Translations under genes and position numbers: made by a program
In this document: piece by piece, positions 44,072-53,824 of the stretch
Layout of the letters: every line of letters starts with the position of its first letter
Position numbering within the stretch: position 1 is the stretch's first letter
Notes under the pieces: generated by a model
Seen by the model: only the letters and a program-made list of their open reading frames with translations
Databases searched by the model: none
Told to the model about the DNA's origin: nothing
Assembly (NCBI GenBank): GCA_964490765.1
Contig: CAZBDV010000001.1
Coordinates: 170,497 to 234,496 of the forward strand
Direction: 5' to 3'
DNA length: 64,000 nt
Source: CAZBDV01 sp964490765
GTDB taxonomy: Bacteria; Cloacimonadota; Cloacimonadia; Cloacimonadales; JAJBBL01

Positions 44072-44518
44072 ATGAAGAAATCCATTTTTGAAGATATTCT
44101 CAACCTGCAAAGAGAAGTAATCAGATTAATGAATGAAATGTCGACTTTCCCCTCTAAAACTCTCAGCCTGACTCAACCAGGAGATGATCACTGGGAACCA
44201 AGCTGTGATATCTATCGTTGTCAGCAGAAATTACATATCATATTCGATATCGCCGGTATAGATAAAGATTCTGTTAAGATAAGAACAACGAGAGAATATT
44301 TAGTAATCTCAGGAAAAAGATTACTGGCAACAGAGGGTGATAATCCATCTTACTACACTATGGAGATAGAATCAGGAAATTTTGAAAGAATAGTCTATTT
44401 CCCGGAAATACCTCTCAATTACGATAGTCCCGAGGTAAAATATCAGGACGGATTACTGAAGATCAATTTCGATATTGCGGTTAAAGAAGAGAAGATTATC
44501 GACATAGAGATAACCTGA
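44072..44518 (+). CDS. Small heat-shock protein, Hsp20 family
   Basis: A 148-residue alpha-crystallin-type chaperone that holds unfolding proteins. The crystallin domain (about 45-140) includes W-E-P-S-C-D-I-Y-R, F-D-I-A-G-I-D-K-D-S-V-K-I and Y-L-V-I-S-G-K-R. GGAGG lies upstream of the ATG. It ends the dnaX run. No CIRCE or heat-shock promoter is seen before it. Confidence 0.92.
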   Translation: MKKSIFEDILNLQREVIRLMNEMSTFPSKTLSLTQPGDDHWEPSCDIYRCQQKLHIIFDIAGIDKDSVKIRTTREYLVISGKRLLATEGDNPSYYTMEIESGNFERIVYFPEIPLNYDSPEVKYQDGLLKINFDIAVKEEKIIDIEIT

Positions 44519-44916
44519 TGCTTTAATCCAGCAAGAAAATAAAACTCAGAGAGGTGAATAGTCCCTTCTTTAGAACTCTGACTGAAAGCTCAGACGAAAG
44601 AAATCAATTTAACTTGATGATTATAGGCTTATATTGTTAGAGGGTAACTCAAATTAATACTGAATAACTATAGAGGAGTCCAGGAGTCGGCCGGTTCCGA
44701 CTCCTGGACTCCTCTAAGGTAAAAGAATATTATTTTCTTTCTTTATTCGATAAAATATCTTCTAATGATGGCTGGTTCTGTTTACAGGATAACCTTTATC
44801 CTATAGAGGTATCATCTGCTATTATCTTGACAGAAGAAGAGATTTTTTCAATGTAGTTTGTAATAATAGCGATATTACTTATGTTATATCTAATAGATCT
44901 TTCAAAGGTAAATATT
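44519..44916. other. Intergenic stretch before tmRNA
   Basis: No coding region is supported. It contains the palindrome at 44671-44716 and a TTGACA at 44827-44832 with no convincing -10 element. Nothing else is recognised. Confidence 0.55.
44671..44716. repeat. Palindromic intergenic repeat, copy 2
   Basis: A perfect 20-bp stem with a 6-nt loop (ccggtt) and no T-run. The inner arm is GGAGTCGG, answered by CCGACTCC, exactly as in the copy at 17782. Next to it the stem is CCA/TGG here instead of TATG/CATG there, so both arms have changed together. The symmetric change means pairing is preserved. Confidence 0.75.
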
Positions 44917-45271
44917 GGGGGTGATCGGTATCGACAGGGATAGAGTGGATTGCTGATGCATACCGGGGAGGTTACCTACCCGTTAAACATGGTAACACTC
45001 AAATGTAAATGCAGACAATAACTATGCATTAGCAGCATAAGCTGCTACGTTTATGTTTGATATGCTGTCGGTCAAGCAATAAGCGTCGTAACAGACAGCT
45101 GCTCACTGGAGGACTGTCGCGACTTCGGTGCTAAGCCAAGCGACTGGCTTTCCGGCAATGGGTTTGATTGTTTCTCCCGCTGGAGAGTGAGAATCTAAAA
45201 AACAACTAAGTATGTAGAGTCAGCTTTTGACATATCTCTGGACGCGGGTTCGATTCCCGCCACCTCCACCA
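44917..45271 (+). ncRNA. ssrA: Transfer-messenger RNA
   Basis: A 355-nt one-piece tmRNA that rescues stalled ribosomes and tags the product for proteolysis. The 5' end GGGGGTG pairs with CACCTCC near the 3' end, followed by ACCA that is encoded. The T-arm reads GGGTTCGATTCCC. The tag frame ends GCA GAC AAT AAC TAT GCA TTA GCA GCA TAA (45011-45040), giving A-D-N-N-Y-A-L-A-A. The resume codon could be up to two codons earlier (V-N-). The alanine-rich end is the usual ClpXP signal. Confidence 0.97.
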
Positions 45272-45394
45272 TTAAAAATGCTACTGCCTTTAACGATCTG
45301 TAATAACGATGAAACGATTATGAGTTTACTCTCTATACTCCTAATTCAACTACAATAACATAATCTGAGTAGTAATAGAGCATGTTTTTTTGCG

Positions 45395-45424
45395 TTGACA
45401 GTTTGTGTCTTTCCTTATTATGAG
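45395..45424 (+). promoter_or_regulatory. Candidate promoter of the C25 peptidase gene
   Basis: TTGACA at 45395-45400 with TATGAG at 45419-45424 (18-nt spacer) or TTATGA one base earlier. It lies 46 nt before the start codon. The -10 match is moderate. Confidence 0.4.
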
Positions 45425-45469
45425 CAAATGTATAATGAGAGCAAACTGGAAAAACAAAGGAGATGTTCG

Positions 45470-48400
45470 ATGAAGAAAACTCTTATCATGACAGGCCTGA
45501 TACTTATCGTAGCGTTGTTACAGGCCAGAATAGAGGTCATTAACGAGACACCCGACAATCTACTCTTCCAATTCAGTCTTGATAACTATTCCTTCCAGGA
45601 ATCCGACGGTCATATCTATCTTAGTGCTCCCGAAATCGGTTATATTCAAGAAACCGGAGCACCAATGTTACCTGAAATCACATACTATATTGGCGTTCCA
45701 GAAAATGGAACCATAGACACTCAGATAATCGATATTGACTGGAAAGAGCACAGGCTCAACAAACCGATATTGCCTAATCCCCGGGTGGTGATGGGCGAGA
45801 AGGTCAGCGAATATATATATGAGCGAGACGAAGATCAATATCTCTCACGCTCTGAGGATATACTGGTAATTGGCGAACCTACCTATTACCGATATAACCG
45901 GGTTATTCCTCTAACGATATATCCTACTGACTACAATTACAACCAGTCAATACTGTCATTGGGGGAGAGAATTACTTTTAGTGTGAGAATAACTGGTGAC
46001 ACGTCACAGAGAAATAACATTATTGATGACCTTGATCTCGGAGCGAACATACTCAACTATGATAGTGCCCGATACTGGCAGATTCGCGATAATATCGAAC
46101 TCAATTATGCACCTTTCGGTAGTTCCGATTTCTGGTACAGATTCGATGTGACCCAGAAAGGGATGCATAGATTAACCTATCAGCAACTCTCGGAATTACC
46201 ACTCGATGATATAGACCCTCGCACTATACGCATCTTCACTACAGGTGGTGCTCTCCTTCCTAACAGTGTGAATCATACAGGACATCCATTCAGAGAGATA
46301 CCTCTTTTGATCGAAGGAGAGGAGAACGGTCAGTTTGAAGAAGGTGACAGTATCATCTTTTATGCTCATAACCGGGATGGTTTTGAACAGAATGAGCCTC
46401 TATCCGGATTGGTCAATCATTATTATAATCCCTATTCACAGAGAACTGTTTATTGGCTGACCTTCGGTGGGAACTTCGAGGACTCACCGAAGAGAATAGA
46501 GATCGAAAGCTACGTTACGCCCCCTTCAGCAGAGAGATTCAGCAGTCCAACTTACTACCACTTCGAAAACGAATCTGTCAGAAGGGATCAGTCTGGTTTT
46601 ACCTGGTTCTCTGCCCTGTTCTCTAATAATGTCAGCAGTAATCATCAATATAATTTTCAGGCGAGTCATGTAGATACGAGTAAAACGCAAAATCTAACGA
46701 TCACACTGCAATCACAGTCACCAGCACAGGGTGGTTCCAATGTGACAAATTCAATATCGATGACAATCAATCAGAACCTGGTTATTAACAGACAGAACTG
46801 GTCTGGTATCACCTATCGAACTTTCACACGATCCGGTTACTTTTTAGAGGACGGAACCAACAATGTTGTTATTACTACTCATCCAACAACAAGCAGTACA
46901 TCGATCTATTTCGATTACTATCGGATAGGATATCATCGATTCCTTGTTAAAGGTAATGAGCAGTTGCTATTTAATATTAACGATGAAGACATCAATCAGA
47001 ATGCACCTGTTCAATACAATATCAGAGGAGATTCACAGGGTCTAAAAGCATTTCAGGTGCATAACTTTTATCAGATTGATCTACTACCGGTAACCCCTGC
47101 TCCGGAATCTAACGACTACGATTTTTATATCAGGGGTGATAGCAATGAAGGTGCTCTATATGCTCTTGTAAGAGAAAATGATTATCATTCTATCAGTAAC
47201 TTCAGAGAAGTATTACCGAGAGATCTGACTGCAGAAAATCAATCGATAGATGCGCTGATAATTACACCGGATAGTTTCAGTGACTATGCCGTGCAACTGG
47301 CAGAACAGTATTTGACCAAACAGGGATTGTTAGCAAAAGTAGTTGAACAGCAGAATATATTTAATCAATTCAACAGTGGTATGCCCGATCCCAATGCAAT
47401 CAGACTATTTATTCGTTACGCCTTCTACAACTATCCTGCTGATGCTGGCAACACTCTTAAGCATGTAACACTGGTTGGCTCCGGAACTATCGATTGGAGA
47501 AATTTTTCTGGCCAGGCAAATGAAAAGAACAATCTGATGATTTTCCAGAGAGGGAGTGATTCGAGTGAGGACTTCTATGTTGATCAGTCGGGTAATGATC
47601 TACCCGACCTTGGAGTTGGTAGAATACCGGTAGAAAACATAGCTCAGTGTGAAACTGTCTGGACCAAGATCAGTAATTACCGTTTCAATCAAACACCTGG
47701 CTTATGGAGAAACAGCTTACTCTTCGTTGCAGATGATGAGTTTACAACTACCAGCACTACCGAAATCATTCACTCTGAGCAGGTGCAAACAATAGCATCC
47801 TCTATGTCACCCGGTATCTATACAGATAAGCTCTTTGGAATCGAATACTCATTCGACTCCTTTGGGAATAAACCTGGTGCCAGAGATGATATTGTAGCCA
47901 AAATTAATGACGGTCGTCTCATATGGTGCTATATAGGACACGGTGCCTATGATCTCTTAGGTCACGAGAGCTATTTTCGTATTGCCGATATTCCATTATT
48001 GACAAACCGGGATAAACTAACCCTCTTCATAGCTGCATCCTGCTCAGTAGCCCAATATCAATTCGCCGGTTTCAACAGCCTGAGTGAGCGACTTATCTGG
48101 CATCCCGATGGAGGTTCAATAGCTTCAATGGCTGCTACTGATGTTTCGACACCCCAACCAAACAGAAGATTGACTGAGAGTTTCCTGATCCGGATGATCA
48201 ATCAGTATAAGCTGCCGGGTATTGCCCTTATGGAGGCTAAACAACAGCATAATGAAGCACAAAACAAACGATATACTTTCCTCGGCGATCCCGTTCTACC
48301 GATTACAACACCTTATCGTTATACCAATTTGACTATAGAGGGAGATCCTGACAGCCTCTATGCTTATCAACGGGTAGATGTGGAAGGATCATTTGCCGCT

Positions 48401-49342
48401 CCAGAATTAACTGGGATTACCGATCTAATTGCCTACAGTTCTGAATATAATAAAACTTATACTGTCCAATCCAACCAGAACATCTTTAACTATACAAAAT
48501 GGGGCAATATCTATCACCGTGGTCAGAATGAAGTTGAGCAGGGGGATTATGATGCATCATTCATCATTCCAGGTGATATTTTACGCGGAGACCGGGGCAG
48601 GATAATTTCCTATTTCTTCGATCAGAACAGCAATGAGGATTTTCTGGACTACTACTATCCTACTCTATTGACCAATATTCCTTATTCAGGAACTGTACCG
48701 GACAGTATACCACCCGAAATCACCGTATGGCTGGATACGGAGAATTTCCGGAATGGTGATATTGTTTCACCTAACCCGACTCTTTATGCTAGAATTCATG
48801 ATGAAAGCGGAATCAATATACTTGGTGAAGCTGGTCACAAGATACTATTAATGGAAGAAATCCAGACCTCTCCGATTGACGTTACTTCGGGTTTCATTTA
48901 TGATGTTGGCTCATATCAGACAGGAACACTGACCTGGCCTTTGAGAGATCTTGCTGAGGGCGAACATCATCTTCAACTTATTGTCTTCGATAATTTTAAC
49001 AATCCCGCAGTAGCCGATGTTCATTTCAGAGTGAAAATCTCCGAGAAGGTGGTTATAGACAGAATGCTTCCCTACCCCAATCCAATAAGTGATACTGGTT
49101 ACTTTACATTCGTTCTGAATAATAGTGCCCAGATTACGATCAGTATATATACAATTACCGGAAGAAGGATAAGGACTATAAACGCGACAGGTATTCAGGG
49201 TTACAACCAGATCTACTGGGATGGACGAGATCAGGAAGGTGCCAGGTTAGCCAATAATACATATATTTATAAGATAAGAGCCAGAGAACCGGGAAACAGC
49301 CAGGCAACCGAAGAACTGGGCAAGGTAATTATCCTTCGTTAA
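45470..49342 (+). CDS. Gingipain-family (C25) peptidase, PorU-like, with T9SS sorting domain
   Basis: A 1290-residue exported protein. The start at 45470 has AAGGAG 7 nt upstream and begins the signal peptide; an ATG at 45395 is not favoured. Residues about 170-330 contain Y-R-F-D-V-T-Q-K-G-M-H-R-L-T-Y and I-R-I-F-T-T-G-G, typical of the N-terminal part of PorU. The C25 domain follows, with catalytic His in C-Y-I-G-H-G-A and catalytic Cys in I-A-A-S-C-S-V-A-Q-Y. The last about 80 residues are a sorting domain (L-P-Y-P-N-P-I-S). PorU removes the sorting signal from type IX cargo and attaches it to the surface, which fits the many cargo genes here; an ordinary secreted peptidase is the alternative. 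Confidence 0.85.
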   Translation: MKKTLIMTGLILIVALLQARIEVINETPDNLLFQFSLDNYSFQESDGHIYLSAPEIGYIQETGAPMLPEITYYIGVPENGTIDTQIIDIDWKEHRLNKPILPNPRVVMGEKVSEYIYERDEDQYLSRSEDILVIGEPTYYRYNRVIPLTIYPTDYNYNQSILSLGERITFSVRITGDTSQRNNIIDDLDLGANILNYDSARYWQIRDNIELNYAPFGSSDFWYRFDVTQKGMHRLTYQQLSELPLDDIDPRTIRIFTTGGALLPNSVNHTGHPFREIPLLIEGEENGQFEEGDSIIFYAHNRDGFEQNEPLSGLVNHYYNPYSQRTVYWLTFGGNFEDSPKRIEIESYVTPPSAERFSSPTYYHFENESVRRDQSGFTWFSALFSNNVSSNHQYNFQASHVDTSKTQNLTITLQSQSPAQGGSNVTNSISMTINQNLVINRQNWSGITYRTFTRSGYFLEDGTNNVVITTHPTTSSTSIYFDYYRIGYHRFLVKGNEQLLFNINDEDINQNAPVQYNIRGDSQGLKAFQVHNFYQIDLLPVTPAPESNDYDFYIRGDSNEGALYALVRENDYHSISNFREVLPRDLTAENQSIDALIITPDSFSDYAVQLAEQYLTKQGLLAKVVEQQNIFNQFNSGMPDPNAIRLFIRYAFYNYPADAGNTLKHVTLVGSGTIDWRNFSGQANEKNNLMIFQRGSDSSEDFYVDQSGNDLPDLGVGRIPVENIAQCETVWTKISNYRFNQTPGLWRNSLLFVADDEFTTTSTTEIIHSEQVQTIASSMSPGIYTDKLFGIEYSFDSFGNKPGARDDIVAKINDGRLIWCYIGHGAYDLLGHESYFRIADIPLLTNRDKLTLFIAASCSVAQYQFAGFNSLSERLIWHPDGGSIASMAATDVSTPQPNRRLTESFLIRMINQYKLPGIALMEAKQQHNEAQNKRYTFLGDPVLPITTPYRYTNLTIEGDPDSLYAYQRVDVEGSFAAPELTGITDLIAYSSEYNKTYTVQSNQNIFNYTKWGNIYHRGQNEVEQGDYDASFIIPGDILRGDRGRIISYFFDQNSNEDFLDYYYPTLLTNIPYSGTVPDSIPPEITVWLDTENFRNGDIVSPNPTLYARIHDESGINILGEAGHKILLMEEIQTSPIDVTSGFIYDVGSYQTGTLTWPLRDLAEGEHHLQLIVFDNFNNPAVADVHFRVKISEKVVIDRMLPYPNPISDTGYFTFVLNNSAQITISIYTITGRRIRTINATGIQGYNQIYWDGRDQEGARLANNTYIYKIRAREPGNSQATEELGKVIILR

Positions 49343-49389
49343 TATTCTCTTCAAATGAAGCTTGATGAAATAATCAAGCAGGGGTAGCA

Positions 49390-50319
49390 TTGAATTCGAA
49401 AGAGGGTAAGGGCATCGACAGTACCCACCGTCTGCAGGAAGCTGCAGTAGTTACTGTTAAGAGCTTAATAGCCAATATCTTACTGGTAGTTGTCAAGATT
49501 TTGAGTGGTGTTTTCGGTCGTAGTAGTGCCATGATAGCAGACGGCATACATTCACTTTCAGATTCAGTATCAGATATCTTTCTACTGCTCGGTTTACGAC
49601 TGGCATACAAACCACCTGATAAAACCCACCGATACGGTCATGGTAAGTTCGAGACCCTCCTGACAGTCATAATCAGTTTATTGATCTTACTGGCAGGAAT
49701 CTTCATATTCTGGAACAATGGAACAGTAATCTTTCAGGTACTTTTCCAGCATAAGGTATTGAGCCGACCGGGTATTATGGCACTGATAGCAGCGATCTTC
49801 TCCCTTTTCATCAAGGAGTTTCTCTATCGAATTACGCGAAATGTTGGACGTAAACATAAGAGCAACGCTCTGATTGCTAATGCCTGGCATCATAGAACTG
49901 ACGCCCTTACATCAGTAGCAGCCTTTCTCGGTATTGGTGGTGCAATCATACTCGGAGAGAGGGGTCTGATTCTTGACCCATTAGCTGCTCTTCTGGTCAG
50001 TGCTTTTATCATTGCTGTCGGGGTTAAACTTCTGAGGGAGAGTGTAATGGAACTGCTGGAGACATCAATCGGAGAAGCGAAGGAACGTAGTATAATCAAT
50101 ATTATAAAATCGGTTCAGGGAGCACTCAATCCACACAGTTTGAAAACCAGAAAGGTCGGAAATAAAGTTGTCATTGATGTTCATATAGAAGTTAACAGTT
50201 ACCTGAATGTAATTCAGGCTCACAATATTGCTGATAAGATCGAGAAGAAGTTATTATCAGAGTTTGGTGCTGATTCCATTATCAATGTTCACATTGAACC
50301 ATTTGAACCAATAAAATAG
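49390..50319 (+). CDS. Cation diffusion facilitator (CDF) metal exporter
   Basis: A 309-residue inner-membrane divalent-metal/proton antiporter. Six helices, with the metal site H-S-L-S-D-S-V-S-D in helix 2 and H-H-R-T-D-A-L-T-S in helix 5, then a C-terminal cytoplasmic domain with V-D-V-H-I-E-V and I-N-V-H-I-E-P. Zn2+, Fe2+ or Mn2+ are possible substrates. It starts with TTG after AGGGG; the stretch just upstream has a small hairpin (CTTGAT / ATCAAG, 49363-49380). It may be co-transcribed with the peptidase gene, 48 nt before it. Confidence 0.92.
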   Translation: MNSKEGKGIDSTHRLQEAAVVTVKSLIANILLVVVKILSGVFGRSSAMIADGIHSLSDSVSDIFLLLGLRLAYKPPDKTHRYGHGKFETLLTVIISLLILLAGIFIFWNNGTVIFQVLFQHKVLSRPGIMALIAAIFSLFIKEFLYRITRNVGRKHKSNALIANAWHHRTDALTSVAAFLGIGGAIILGERGLILDPLAALLVSAFIIAVGVKLLRESVMELLETSIGEAKERSIINIIKSVQGALNPHSLKTRKVGNKVVIDVHIEVNSYLNVIQAHNIADKIEKKLLSEFGADSIINVHIEPFEPIK

Positions 50320-50365
50320 TTTAACCCTTCATTGAAGAAAACTATGTCTGCACAATAATGACGGT

Positions 50366-52321
50366 TTAGTTTTCTTTAGCTGATTTTAGGAACTGTCTTC
50401 CCTTTTCTGTAATAATGCGATAATCTCCCTTACGTAGTGTTATACCTTCTCCATCAAACCTGCCCAGCATGAGCAAACATATTTTACGATTACCATCGAC
50501 GAGATCTCTGAACTCGGCAACAGTATAACCCTCTTTCTTCTCGAGCAGAGCTTCCAGCAGTTTAATGCGACTGCTATCAATCACATCTGCATGGACATAA
50601 CTATCCTCTATCCTGTATGCTTTGTTACGGTAGACAAGAAGTTTCAGGATCTGATAGAGTAGCTTTTCATCAATACCTTTCTGTTCAGCAGCAGGCAGTA
50701 GTTCAGACATCAAAGGTGTCTTCATTCCGGAATTGAGCAGAAAATCATCAACGAAAGCTATCTGCTGGACTAATCTATCAGTATACTCAATTTTGTGGCT
50801 GTAGAGCGTCCAGGTATCTCTGACCTTTTTCAGTATTTTTTTTACGACCATATCCTGAAGAAGGATTTCAAGATATTTCTCCAGCTCTTCGTCACGATCT
50901 TTACCAAACAACCCCATCAATTCTTCAAACCTTCTGCCGGTCTCTTCCAGTGGATTGTTCTTGTGGTAGGTAGTAAGATGATTAGATATCCTGTTTCTCA
51001 TCTTAATATATCGTTTCTGTTCCTGTAGATAGACAGAATCCTGAGAACTGAAAACCATTATATCATCCGGAAGAGAAGATGAGACAATTTTCATCAATTC
51101 TTCTGCCGGTTTGTTAAAGATACGGGACAGATATTCCAGGGAAATGGGATGTATATTCTTTCTGACCTCGGCAGCTATCAACTCTTCAAGACGGCCAAAG
51201 AGTATCTTTTGTAAACCTTCGAGCAACTTGCTCGTTCTTCTTCTGTGATGAAGGGGTTTGACGTCAATTATCTCACCACCACCAAGAGTCAGGTCAGCAG
51301 AGCTGTTCCTGATTACAAACCTGTCACCGTAGCAGGCATAAACTGGTTTACTGAAATGAACCTGAGCTATGGATTGGCTGCCTGGTTGAAGACTGTCAGT
51401 ATCAAGAAGATGTATCCTAACTTCATATTGTTCGGTACCATGCAAAAATACACATTGTGACCAGAGCGGAAGCGGTGTCGAGTCGAGAAAGAGCGACAAT
51501 TTGACATCGATCAATCTGCTCCCCTGTAACAACCTATCGGTGAGAAGCATACCCCGTTTAACTCTTTCTCTGTCAATACCGGTAATGTTTAGTGAACCTC
51601 TGTCTCCGGCAACCAATTCATCTACTTCATTACCGTAACGCTCCAATCGCCTGATTCTCACTCTTTCAGCTTCAGGCAGCAGAAAGAGTTTGCTCTCTTT
51701 GCTTATTGAACCACTTTGAACGGTTCCAGTTACGACAGTCCCGAAACCGGTAATATTGAAAACTCTGTCAATATAAAGCCTGAAGATTTCGTTATCACGA
51801 TGTCTTATAAGATCGACCTCAATTTTTTCTAGAGCTTCTTTAACTTCTGACAGGCCCTGATCGGTTTTTGCAGAGAATTTTATTACTGGAGCAGCCTGAA
51901 GAAAGGTTCCTTTAGATAACTGGGAGATATCATCTTCTATTAACTGTATATATTCCTTCTCTACAAGATCGGTTTTGGTTATCACTATAATACCCTTCTC
52001 AAGTCCAAGCATACTCATTATCTGCAGATGCTCTCGAGTCTGTGGCATTATACCAGCATCTGCTGCTATCACCAGGAGCACAAAATCAATACCGGAAGCT
52101 CCTGCTATCATTGTATTGATGAAGTCACTGTGTCCCGGTACATCGACTATTCCGATAGTATTGCCATTATCGAGGGTATAATGACTGAAACCTAGATAGA
52201 TCGTTATTCCGCGCTCTTTTTCTTCTTTATGTGTGTCGCAATCACGACCGGTGAGTTTCTTGATCAGAGTTGTCTTACCGTGATCTATATGTCCTGCTGT
52301 TCCCATTATCAGATGTTTCAT
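50366..52321 (-). CDS. selB: Selenocysteine-specific elongation factor
   Basis: Brings Sec-tRNA to UGA codons marked by a SECIS element. The 651-residue protein starts M-G-T-A-G-H-I-D-H-G-K-T-T-L (G1), has R-G-I-T-I as G2, V-D-V-P-G-H-S-D as G3 and T-K-T-D as G4, then EF-Tu-like beta domains and C-terminal winged-helix repeats (about 430-650) that bind the mRNA hairpin. It lies 62 nt after selA on the same strand. No selC or selD gene is seen in the window. Confidence 0.95.
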   Translation of the reverse strand: MKHLIMGTAGHIDHGKTTLIKKLTGRDCDTHKEEKERGITIYLGFSHYTLDNGNTIGIVDVPGHSDFINTMIAGASGIDFVLLVIAADAGIMPQTREHLQIMSMLGLEKGIIVITKTDLVEKEYIQLIEDDISQLSKGTFLQAAPVIKFSAKTDQGLSEVKEALEKIEVDLIRHRDNEIFRLYIDRVFNITGFGTVVTGTVQSGSISKESKLFLLPEAERVRIRRLERYGNEVDELVAGDRGSLNITGIDRERVKRGMLLTDRLLQGSRLIDVKLSLFLDSTPLPLWSQCVFLHGTEQYEVRIHLLDTDSLQPGSQSIAQVHFSKPVYACYGDRFVIRNSSADLTLGGGEIIDVKPLHHRRRTSKLLEGLQKILFGRLEELIAAEVRKNIHPISLEYLSRIFNKPAEELMKIVSSSLPDDIMVFSSQDSVYLQEQKRYIKMRNRISNHLTTYHKNNPLEETGRRFEELMGLFGKDRDEELEKYLEILLQDMVVKKILKKVRDTWTLYSHKIEYTDRLVQQIAFVDDFLLNSGMKTPLMSELLPAAEQKGIDEKLLYQILKLLVYRNKAYRIEDSYVHADVIDSSRIKLLEALLEKKEGYTVAEFRDLVDGNRKICLLMLGRFDGEGITLRKGDYRIITEKGRQFLKSAKEN

Positions 52322-52383
52322 ATTAATCTCTTATCCTAACAATAACGTTAACTTCTCAAACTATTTCTGTTTTGTCAGTAATA

Positions 52384-53814
52384 TCATAAATTAGTTCTCT
52401 CGTGTTTATCCTTAAGATTTAATGCCCAGTACATTATTGAAGTGATAGTCTTGATATCTTCTTTTTCCAGTGTCAACACATCGAAGAGGAGAGTCCCTTC
52501 TCTCAGGATACCGAGTACCGGCGTTTCGCTTCTCAATAATTTATAATAAAGAGTCTCTGCAAATGCTCGTCCTTTATCGGCAGCGGCTTTTGGGCTGCAA
52601 ATCTGTACTGCTTTGCTATCAATATAATGATAGGGCATAGTACCTCCACCACAGCGAGCCTGATTATCAATAACTGTAGCCTTTACAGGAAGTTTGCTCA
52701 AGCTCTTAACCAATGACGCAGCCAATTCTTCTTTCTTTTTCATATCTCGATTGATATACCGAATAACCGGATTGGCTTTTTCCAGGTCATCTCTTTTATA
52801 GAGCATGCTGTGCAAAACATAGAAGAGAGAACTGATGGTCATCTTATCGACACGTAAGATTCTCATCAGAGGGTGAACGGCTATACGAGAGACTATCTCT
52901 CTCTTTCCTGCTATGATACCTCCCTGTGGGCCACCTAGTAGTTTATCACAACTTATGGTAACGAGATCTGCCCCATCATCGATAGCGCTCTTAACATCTG
53001 GTTCATTTTCCATCCCGACATAGAGTTTTCTGTTCAACAGTCCAGTCCCGAGATCAAAAACGAGCTTCAGATCATATTTTACAGCAAGTTGAGAGAGCTT
53101 TCTCAGTTCTACCTCCTCTGTAAAACCGTGGATATAATAGTTCGATTTATGCACCTTGAGTATAAGGGAAGTATTCTCATTGACAGCCCTTTCATAATCA
53201 CTCAGTTTTGTCTTATTCGTAGTACCGACTTCTATTAATTTTGCTCCACTCGCTTCTATGATTTCAGGTATCCGAAAACTACCACCAATTTCGACCAGTT
53301 CACCTCTTGATATGATAACCTCCTGGCCATTGTCAAGAGTCTTCAGTGCCAGAAAGAGAGCTGCTGCATTGTTGTTGACCACCAGGCTTTCTTCGCAGTC
53401 AAGAACCAGTTGCAGTAACTTGTTAAGATGATCGTTTCGGCTTCCCCTCGCTGCAGATATCAGGTTGAACTCAAGATTTGAGTATCCCTGCAATACTGGT
53501 TTGATATTCTCCAGTAAGTCATACCCCAATGGAGCTCTACCAAGGTTAGTATGCAGTACCACGCCTGTAGCATTTATAACTTTACGGAGTGAAGGTTTCA
53601 GTATATCAATAAACTGCTCATTTACAACATCAATGATCTCCTTTTCGGACGGTATTTTCTTGCCCTGAGCGATCTCATCCCTCAATCTGTCGAGTTCGTT
53701 TTGAATTATCTTTTTGAAAATCTCAGGTCTTAATTTCGCTTTGTATTCTGCCAGGTTCTCAGCATATAGAAGCTTATTAAGAGCGGGTATCTTTGTGAAT
53801 TCTTTACTTTTCAT
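52384..53814 (-). CDS. selA: L-seryl-tRNA(Sec) selenium transferase
   Basis: A PLP enzyme that converts Ser-tRNA(Sec) to Sec-tRNA(Sec) using selenophosphate. The start at 53814 is preferred: GAGG lies 8 nt upstream and the family's N-terminal domain begins there. A longer reading from 53958 would overlap the preceding gene. The 476 residues show the SelA marks N-A-T-G-V-V-L-H-T-N-L-G-R-A near 81-94 and S-C-D-K-L-L-G-G-P-Q-G-G with the PLP Lys at 291. It lies 10 nt after the HD-GYP gene. Confidence 0.96.
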   Translation of the reverse strand: MKSKEFTKIPALNKLLYAENLAEYKAKLRPEIFKKIIQNELDRLRDEIAQGKKIPSEKEIIDVVNEQFIDILKPSLRKVINATGVVLHTNLGRAPLGYDLLENIKPVLQGYSNLEFNLISAARGSRNDHLNKLLQLVLDCEESLVVNNNAAALFLALKTLDNGQEVIISRGELVEIGGSFRIPEIIEASGAKLIEVGTTNKTKLSDYERAVNENTSLILKVHKSNYYIHGFTEEVELRKLSQLAVKYDLKLVFDLGTGLLNRKLYVGMENEPDVKSAIDDGADLVTISCDKLLGGPQGGIIAGKREIVSRIAVHPLMRILRVDKMTISSLFYVLHSMLYKRDDLEKANPVIRYINRDMKKKEELAASLVKSLSKLPVKATVIDNQARCGGGTMPYHYIDSKAVQICSPKAAADKGRAFAETLYYKLLRSETPVLGILREGTLLFDVLTLEKEDIKTITSIMYWALNLKDKHERTNL

Positions 53815-53824
53815 AACTATAACC

